The translations under genes and the position numbers were made by a program. 64,000 nt of DNA from Oscillospiraceae bacterium (GTDB taxonomy: Bacteria > Bacillota > Clostridia > Oscillospirales > Oscillospiraceae): contig JAHHRZ010000009.1 of assembly GCA_020025515.1 (NCBI GenBank), positions 27,073 through 91,072 of the forward strand, in the 5' to 3' direction. The notes under the pieces are model-generated. The model did no database searches, was not told the origin of the DNA, and saw only the letters and a list, made by a program, of their open reading frames with translations. This document shows, in pieces, positions 58,441-64,000 of this stretch; positions within the stretch are counted from its first letter, which is position 1; every line of letters begins with the position of its first letter.

Positions 58441-59568
58441 TTATACCAGCTGGCCGCCCATATATACAGCCTTACGAGAGAAGTCCGGATTGCAGACCAC
58501 GAAGTCTGCCAACTTTCCCGGGGCAATGGAGCCAATTTCTTCCTGGGCACCAATGGCACAGGCAGGATTCCAGGAAGCGGCACGAATGGCATCCTCAGGG
58601 GCAATGCCGAAGGAAATGGCATTGCGCATACACTCAAACAGGTTGGTGGCGGAGCCAGCAATGGTGCCATCTGCCAAACGGGCCACACCCCCGGCCAGGA
58701 ATACCTGCTGGCCGCCCAGCTCGTATTCGCCGTCGGGCATGCCGCAGCAGCGCAGCGCATCAGAAATCAGGATCATCCGCTCTGCACCGAAGGCTTTGAA
58801 AGCCAGACGAATGGCGGCAGGATGAATGTGCAGACCGTCGCAGATGATCTCCGCTCGGACATTGGGATTCTCGGCAGCGGCAGGAATGACACCGGGCGCA
58901 CGATGGTTGATGGGAGGCATGGCATTGAACAGATGGGTCACATGGGTAGCACCTGCATCAAAGGCAGCCTTGGCCTCCTCATAGTTGGCATCGGTATGTG
59001 CAACGGACACGGTACACAGCTCCTTGGCCTTCTGGATGAATTCCACGGAGCCGGGCAGCTCAGGTGCCACATCCACGATCCGAACCATACCGCCGCAGTC
59101 CTCTTGCAGCTTTTTGAATGCCTCAAAGTCCGGATTTTTCAGATATGCACCGTTCTGCGCTCCCTTTTTCTTCATGGAGAAGAAGGGGCCTTCCATCTGA
59201 ATGCCCATGAGCCGGGAATGGCCCTCAGGAGCCGCATCGTGGAGCATTTTACCGTTGGCAAAGGCTTTGGCCAGAACCTCATAGGGAAGGGTCATGGTTG
59301 CAGGTGCAAAGGAGGTCACACCAACAGCGGCCAGATGGCCTGCCATGGTCTTGAGGCCCTCATAACTGCCGTCGGAAAAATCCTGATTGGAGTTGCCGTG
59401 GTTGTGAACATCCACAAGACCGGGAATGACATAAGCGCACTCCAGATCAATGGCATCCGCAGGAACTTCTTTGGCCAAAACTTCACTGAATTTTCCGTTT
59501 TCCACAGAAAACGCACCCATATGAAAGGCAAAATCCTGGGTGTAAATATTAGCATTCTTAAAAAACAT
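58441..59568 (-). CDS. nagA: N-acetylglucosamine-6-phosphate deacetylase
   Basis: This 375-residue metalloenzyme removes acetate from GlcNAc-6-phosphate. Motifs: PGLVDVHNHGNSNQDFSDG (His-x-His), LMGIQMEGPFF (metal Glu), VSVAHTDANYEEA and VTHLFNAMPPINHRAPGV (His residues), CDGLHIHP and the catalytic Asp in ILISDALRCCGMPD. ATG 59568 lies 8 bases after AGGAG; an ATG two codons earlier is too close. It is third in an operon with two sugar kinases, after a terminator that may reduce its expression. Confidence 0.95.
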   Translation of the reverse strand: MFFKNANIYTQDFAFHMGAFSVENGKFSEVLAKEVPADAIDLECAYVIPGLVDVHNHGNSNQDFSDGSYEGLKTMAGHLAAVGVTSFAPATMTLPYEVLAKAFANGKMLHDAAPEGHSRLMGIQMEGPFFSMKKKGAQNGAYLKNPDFEAFKKLQEDCGGMVRIVDVAPELPGSVEFIQKAKELCTVSVAHTDANYEEAKAAFDAGATHVTHLFNAMPPINHRAPGVIPAAAENPNVRAEIICDGLHIHPAAIRLAFKAFGAERMILISDALRCCGMPDGEYELGGQQVFLAGGVARLADGTIAGSATNLFECMRNAISFGIAPEDAIRAASWNPACAIGAQEEIGSIAPGKLADFVVCNPDFSRKAVYMGGQLV

Positions 59569-59592
59569 AATCATTTCTCCTTATGGTTGCTC

Positions 59593-59626
59593 AAAAAGGC
59601 ACGCCACCCATGTCGTGGCGTGCCTT
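59593..59626 (-). terminator. Internal terminator between kinase gene and nagA
   Basis: 12-bp stem AAGGCACGCCAC / GTGGCGTGCCTT with a 7-base loop and TTTTTG on the minus strand. Partial termination would lower nagA relative to the kinases. Confidence 0.85.
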
Positions 59627-59636
59627 ACCTTGCTTT

Positions 59637-61013
59637 TTAAGCCTCAGGCAGACTTGCAGCCGCTACGGACTGGCCTACACGGCGAGTCTTTTCATCAGGC
59701 AGCATCACCTGAACCTTGGCATAGAGCTCGGGATACTCCTCCCGGAGAATGGACTGGGCGCGCTCCAGAATCAACTCACCACCCTTGCCGGACATCACAC
59801 GACCAAGAGCAATGAGATGGTGGATGTCATAGAACTGGCTGTACAGCTCAACCGCATAAGCCAGATAGGCACCGATGGAGTTATACACGGAAACTGCACG
59901 GGGATCGTCCTTTTCCATGAGGGCCTGCACCACCTTCAGCTTCTCCGCAGGGGTGAGGCTGGGATCCAACTCGATACCGGCTCGGGGAGCCAGCTTAATG
60001 ACAGCATCCTGAGAGAAGTACTTGCAGCCAACACCACGGTCTGTGGACCATTCATCCTCCATGGCAGTCTCGTTCAAGTCCACGGGAGCAAATGCCAGCT
60101 CGTTCAGCCAGCCCAACACGTTACCCTCAGCGTCCACGTAGCCAACCGCCTCAGAGGTACCCATCGCCACACCCATGACAGAGCCGCATTCCAGACCCAT
60201 TGCACCGGCCAGGGCAGTCACATCACCGTCGTTGGCAACCACAATGGGCACATCGCCGATTTCCTTGGCAGCACGATCATAGATATCCTTGACCAGGTAC
60301 TTCTTTTCACGGGGCACCTTGATGAACAGAGAAGATGCCATGGCAGCATTGCCGATGAAGATACCGGCGGAAGAAACACCGATGGCATCAACCCGGGGCA
60401 TCTTGGAGGCAGCAGTCTTGAAGGCGTCCACAATGCCGTCAAAATGATACTGAGGATCCTCAGTGGTCTTGGGATGCCAGACAACCTCCTCGGAGTAAAC
60501 AGGCACACCGTCAATCACAGCGGAAACCTTCCGGTCAGATCCGCCTGCATCGAAGCCGATGCGGCAGCCCTTCAGGTGACCGCCCATAGGCTTTGCAACC
60601 TCGTTGGACTTGGGGCACTGCTCCAGAGGCAGGTCCACCACTTCAACGGGAGTTTCATACACATCAGCCATAAACTGGGCGTCAAACTTGCGTGCGCCAT
60701 CCAGGCTGTAAGCTTCCTTCACACGTTTGGCCAGGTCGCTGCAGCCGCAGATGAACACCCGGAAGCCGCCAACGGACCACAGCAGGAACTTTACATACCG
60801 CTCCACAAAGCGATAATCGGCCTCTGCCATCTCAGCCGTGCCGTAAATCTTGGCATGATGGACGGAAATGAAGCCCTGATCCCGCTCCACCGCAATGGCG
60901 ATGGGCTTAGTGGCATCTTTCAAATAAGCCTTCATCCAGACACCGAAGGGAATAAACTCGGGGTCCAGCTCCGGCAGATGATTGACAGAATAGTGAATTC
61001 CTAAGTATTGCAT
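59637..61013 (-). CDS. ROK-like sugar kinase with N-terminal extension
   Basis: This 458-residue protein has an N-terminal region of about 155 residues of unknown fold, then a ROK/actin-like kinase: IGFDAGGSDRKVSAVIDGVP (phosphate loop), IGVSSAGIFIGNAAM, VVANDGDVTALAGAMGLECG and MGVAMGTSEAVGYV. The C-terminal region has HLIALGRVMSGKGGELIL. Gene neighbours suggest N-acetylhexosamine or glucosamine substrate. ATG 61013 follows GGGAGGTACCTAT; an earlier start at 61028 lacks a site. Could also be an ATPase of the BadF/BcrA type. Confidence 0.75.
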   Translation of the reverse strand: MQYLGIHYSVNHLPELDPEFIPFGVWMKAYLKDATKPIAIAVERDQGFISVHHAKIYGTAEMAEADYRFVERYVKFLLWSVGGFRVFICGCSDLAKRVKEAYSLDGARKFDAQFMADVYETPVEVVDLPLEQCPKSNEVAKPMGGHLKGCRIGFDAGGSDRKVSAVIDGVPVYSEEVVWHPKTTEDPQYHFDGIVDAFKTAASKMPRVDAIGVSSAGIFIGNAAMASSLFIKVPREKKYLVKDIYDRAAKEIGDVPIVVANDGDVTALAGAMGLECGSVMGVAMGTSEAVGYVDAEGNVLGWLNELAFAPVDLNETAMEDEWSTDRGVGCKYFSQDAVIKLAPRAGIELDPSLTPAEKLKVVQALMEKDDPRAVSVYNSIGAYLAYAVELYSQFYDIHHLIALGRVMSGKGGELILERAQSILREEYPELYAKVQVMLPDEKTRRVGQSVAAASLPEA

Positions 61014-61043
61014 ATAGGTACCTCCCAAAATTTATAACCGTAA

Positions 61044-62111
61044 TTACCGGGTCTGCTGCGAAACTTCCGCAACGATCCGGTTCATATCAGCCCACTTGTC
61101 TTCCATATCCGCTACCAGCTTCATCTGTGTTCTGGCACGGTCCAGATTGTGCTCCGGATAGCTGGTCTTAAAGTAGCGGTCACCATCTAAGTAGTCCGTG
61201 AGAAAACGGACCGCCAGCTCCAGCGTCAGAATCTTTGCGCCCATGGGCATCATTTCGATCTCCCGCTGGGTCAGGCTGGGGCAGGCCTCCATGTAGCCCT
61301 TGGTGTAAATCCGGAACAGGTGCAGATCCAGTCCCATCTTGCTCAGGTCTTTCTCATCCTCGCCTGCGGTTGCGGCACCGAAACGGATGGAATCACCAAA
61401 ATCATAGAGAGACAGGCCTGGCATGACCGTATCCAGGTCCAGAACACACAGAGATTTTCTGGTTTCTTTATCCAAAAGAACATTATTCAGCTTCGTATCA
61501 TTATGAGTCACTCGCAGGGGCAGCTCACCGGCCTCTCGCATCCGCTGCAAGGTACCGCCCTCCTGCTCCCTGCTCAGGACAAACTCAATCTCCCTCTGCA
61601 CCCCAGCCGCACGGTGAACGGGGTCGGCCGCCAGTGTTTCACGCAAGAGCTGATAGCGGTGAGTGGTATTATGGAACTCGGGTATGATTTCATAGAGAGT
61701 GTCCGCTGGGTAGTCTGCCAGCAGTTCCTGAAACCGACCAAAGGCCAACGCACTCTGATAGAAGTCTTCATCCGATTCCGGTGCATCCAGACAGAACCCA
61801 CGGACGAAATCGTACATTCTCCAGTACTCCCCATTTTCGTCCAGATAATAGAATTTTCCGTCCTTTGTGGGCATAAAGTGCAGGCTGGATCTGGGATCGC
61901 TGACCCGCTCACGGAGATAAGCCGTGACGGAACCCACATTTTCCATCAAACGGACAGGATCCTTGAATACATATTGGTTGATTTTTTGCAGAATGTATAC
62001 TGCGCCGGTATCCGTTCTGATGCGCAAAGTGTGGTTGATGTGCCCATGGCCGAAGACTTCGCAAGTAACAGGGCTTCCCTCAATTTGGAAGGCATAAACC
62101 GCTTTTTCCAT
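61044..62111 (-). CDS. nahK: N-acetylhexosamine 1-kinase-like phosphotransferase (NahK type)
   Basis: This 355-residue kinase is of the aminoglycoside phosphotransferase fold. Its motifs match bifidobacterial NahK: GHGHINHTLRIRTD, ILQKINQYVF, LPLRVTHNDTKLNNVLL (catalytic Asp), CVLDLDTVMPG (metal site), YDFGDSIRFGA and EDEKDLSKMGLDLHLFRIY. NahK phosphorylates GlcNAc or GalNAc at C1, a step in mucin and milk glycan use. GGAGGTTTTTT precedes ATG 62111. It begins an operon with a ROK-like kinase and nagA. The name rests on motif agreement from memory. Confidence 0.85.
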   Translation of the reverse strand: MEKAVYAFQIEGSPVTCEVFGHGHINHTLRIRTDTGAVYILQKINQYVFKDPVRLMENVGSVTAYLRERVSDPRSSLHFMPTKDGKFYYLDENGEYWRMYDFVRGFCLDAPESDEDFYQSALAFGRFQELLADYPADTLYEIIPEFHNTTHRYQLLRETLAADPVHRAAGVQREIEFVLSREQEGGTLQRMREAGELPLRVTHNDTKLNNVLLDKETRKSLCVLDLDTVMPGLSLYDFGDSIRFGAATAGEDEKDLSKMGLDLHLFRIYTKGYMEACPSLTQREIEMMPMGAKILTLELAVRFLTDYLDGDRYFKTSYPEHNLDRARTQMKLVADMEDKWADMNRIVAEVSQQTR

Positions 62112-62221
62112 AAAAAACCTCCAGGTTGACAGGCAAGAAACACTCTTACCGAATCCAAATGAACAATATATTCTACGCAAAACAAAAATTCTGCGTTCCT
62201 GTATACAAGCATGACCTCAGT

Positions 62222-62250
62222 ATTATACCAGAATCGTCATAAAAATGCAA
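62222..62250 (-). promoter_or_regulatory. Promoter of the hexosamine salvage operon
   Basis: Minus strand: TTGCAT (62250-62245), 17 bases, TATAAT (62227-62222); leader of about 104 bases before nahK. Confidence 0.75.
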
Positions 62251-62301
62251 CTAATTCCATAAAAGCCGCAAAGGATTCCGAATTATCCGTATTTTACCAG
62301 G

Positions 62302-63150
62302 TTATCTAAAAATAGCCCCATACAAAATACCGAAAATAACACCGGAAGTGAGAAGCAGGCTGACAATGGCCGCATTTTCCCACTTGTCCTTATTAACCCG
62401 AAGCAGCACCAGCAGGCCAACACCGGCGTTCACCAGCAGTCCCGCCATCATGGGACCAATGCCCATGACTCCCTCAACATACAGATTGGTAATCATGACG
62501 GATGCGGCGCAGTTGGGGACCAGGCCAATGAGAGCGGCAATCAGTTCACTGAGCACAGGCACCTGCCACACGGCCATAATTTTCTCCTGAGGCAGAAACT
62601 CAAAGGCCAGGTGCAGTGCCACGGTCACCACATAGATCATCAGTGTGATCTGGAGTGTATGGCGCAGAGCAGACCGAAAAATCCCTCCCTCGCAGGAGCA
62701 ACGCTCCCGGACGCAAAAATCATGGATTTCTCTTTCCCGACCCATGTGAGCCTTTCGGACAACCAAGTCCACCAAAAAACCCACCACCAAACCGGTTACT
62801 AACTTCAGTCCCAAAATCAGCAGGATGGTCTTTCCGGGGATTTTATTAGAAATCATAATGGGGAGCATTTCATCCGAAGTGGAAAGAAACACAGCCAGCA
62901 AGGTGCCCATAGAAATGGCTCCGCCTGCAAAAAAGCTGGCGGCGGCACCGGAAAAACCGCACTGTGGAACAAGTCCCAGCAATGCGCCAAACAAGGGCCC
63001 GGCATTGCGGTTGCGCTGAAGACACCGATTCAACTTTCCTCCCGCATGGTGTTCCAGATATTCCATCAGCAGATATGCAAGGAACAAAATAGGAATCAGG
63101 TCAACAGTATGTTCCAAAGCGTGAAGCAGTGCGTGTTTGATTTCGTGCAT
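62302..63150 (-). CDS. Putative metal efflux membrane protein (ArsP_2 / putative manganese transporter family)
   Basis: This 282-residue protein has about eight membrane helices. The N-terminus ALLHALEHTVDLIPILFLAY and the block GALLGLVPQCGFSGAAASFF, repeated in part as AALIGLVPNCAASVMITNLY, are typical of the ArsP_2/putative manganese transporter family. A hydrophilic loop of about 35 residues carries a Cys-rich motif (ERCSCEGG) that may bind metal. The substrate (Mn or As) cannot be told from sequence. A tRNA-Thr gene with its own terminator lies upstream. Confidence 0.82.
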   Translation of the reverse strand: MHEIKHALLHALEHTVDLIPILFLAYLLMEYLEHHAGGKLNRCLQRNRNAGPLFGALLGLVPQCGFSGAAASFFAGGAISMGTLLAVFLSTSDEMLPIMISNKIPGKTILLILGLKLVTGLVVGFLVDLVVRKAHMGREREIHDFCVRERCSCEGGIFRSALRHTLQITLMIYVVTVALHLAFEFLPQEKIMAVWQVPVLSELIAALIGLVPNCAASVMITNLYVEGVMGIGPMMAGLLVNAGVGLLVLLRVNKDKWENAAIVSLLLTSGVIFGILYGAIFR

Positions 63151-63189
63151 TTAGTTTACCTCCTGCGCAGCATTAGGAAAAAATATAAG

Positions 63190-63222
63190 AAAAGAGCCCG
63201 ACGCAAATGCATCAGGCTCTTC
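63190..63222 (-). terminator. Terminator of tRNA-Thr
   Basis: AAGAGCC..GATGC / GCGTC..GGCTCTT hairpin right after the CCA end, followed by TTCTTAT on the minus strand. Confidence 0.8.
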
Positions 63223-63223
63223 A

Positions 63224-63299
<76 letters not shown>

Positions 63300-63707
63300 A
63301 TTTCTCAAGCGGCCCTGATATACTATCACAACAGTTTTGCTTTGTCAAGAACTTTTTTCAATTTGTTGTTTTTTCATCTGAGCTGTCGAACTGGCGCCTG
63401 TCTTCCCTTCCTGTGTATACCGTACATTGGGTTCAGTGATTCCGTTTCGGCAGACCCGATGACATCAAAAGGCAATGGGAAGATGCAATCAGCTCAGCAT
63501 TTCGCTTATTATACCACAGACAGCGCAATGATGAAAGCATCTAATTCATTATTTTTACAAATACACCGTTTTTTCTTTCGCCGTAAACAAGCAGTCACTT
63601 ACAAGGGGCTTTTACAGCTCTTTGGGACAGCACAAAAAGAAGAACCTCGCACAGTCAACTTCATAGCTATGCGGGATTGCACAGGAGCCCTGCATTTTTG
63701 GCGTTCG
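63300..63707. other. Intergenic region, no gene recognised
   Basis: About 400 bases between the tRNA 5' end and the parA remnant. Only spurious frames that run across the tRNA are seen. Confidence 0.5.
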
Positions 63708-63960
63708 TCACAACTTGATACCGCTGCGAAACATAATCGCTGGTGATACTCTGTTCTTCAAAGCCTTCTTGTACCAATCATTGATGAATCGGAATATTCT
63801 CTTCTGTTTTGGAACTCTCCCACCAAAGACGCTCTTTCCATCAGTACTGGTTTCTTTGGCTCGGACAGTGTGGGGAATCTCTGTACGAAAGCAGGATACC
63901 GTCGATCTGAAGCTTGGGATTGATCTGCCGCTTGACCTTACTGACATTCGTAAGGGTTTG
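63708..63960 (-). pseudogene. parA/soj-like ATPase, decayed C-terminal fragment
   Basis: On the minus strand, QTLTNVSKVKRQINPKLQID then GILLS matches ParA proteins of mobile elements just before the Walker B-proximal MVDxRTN segment. That segment is missing. In another frame the sequence continues FRTEIPHTVRAKETSTDGKS, the conserved ParA block, and then diverges. So there is an internal deletion plus a frame change, and the gene has decayed. The N-terminal part would lie beyond the window edge. Confidence 0.65.
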
Positions 63961-64000
63961 GGATTATCCCAACAAGCAATTTTTGTTTTTCGGGCAAGGG

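Noticed and set aside
63151..63223. A metal-responsive riboswitch (yybP-ykoY type) before the putative metal efflux gene
   Set aside because: Only about 70 bases lie between the tRNA and the gene and they are mostly the tRNA terminator.

Overview
The window reads as a chromosomal segment of an anaerobic, endospore-lineage gut Clostridium-type bacterium (Bacillota, Clostridia, probably Oscillospirales). The basis is a single-chain pyruvate:ferredoxin oxidoreductase, spoVA sporulation genes, an SLH-anchored secreted protease, Clostridia-type tRNAs and AGGAGG ribosome binding sites. The exact genus cannot be named from the sequence alone.

Region 1 (1 to about 25.1 kb) is most of a prophage. It starts inside an out-of-place tail-fibre cassette (1-1906) closed by a terminator. 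A lambda-type head module follows: portal, ClpP-like protease with a nested scaffold, gpD decoration, gpE capsid and connector proteins (2.0-8.6 kb). Then comes a P2-type contractile tail and baseplate: sheath, tube, E/E' frameshift chaperone, tape measure, X, D, V, U, W, J, I and fibre (8.6-19.8 kb). Holin and amidase complete the late genes (19.8-21.3 kb) and end at a strong terminator. Terminase and integrase are not in the window.

The prophage right arm (21.5-25.0 kb) is a leftward accessory operon. It encodes an amidoligase, a gamma-glutamylcyclotransferase, a Zn-ribbon/LPD28-like protein and small proteins. It is driven from a divergent promoter next to an XRE regulator gene whose promoter carries a perfect palindrome. 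A promoter-hairpin-terminator unit that looks like a small RNA lies antisense inside this operon. The prophage stops just before a tRNA-Ala(CGC), the likely attachment gene.

Region 2 (25.2-45 kb) is core chromosome: secG, prfB, a degenerate transglutaminase-like lipoprotein, a YitT protein, a ParC/ParE-type topoisomerase pair, a small multidrug export protein, an amidohydrolase, pepD, a lone ABC half-transporter, a frameshifted acetyltransferase, comM and the pyruvate:ferredoxin oxidoreductase.

Region 3 (45-56 kb) holds a 2251-residue surface subtilase, then a serine recombinase with its small partner gene. The recombinase abuts the 3' half of spoVAD, followed by intact spoVAE and a Gln/Asn-rich peptide. 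The 5' half of spoVAD is not in the window, so the spoVA locus is interrupted.

Region 4 (56-64 kb) has a nitroreductase, a MATE exporter, a hexosamine salvage operon (NahK-like kinase, ROK-like kinase, nagA), a putative metal efflux protein, tRNA-Thr(GGT) and a decayed parA fragment at the right edge.
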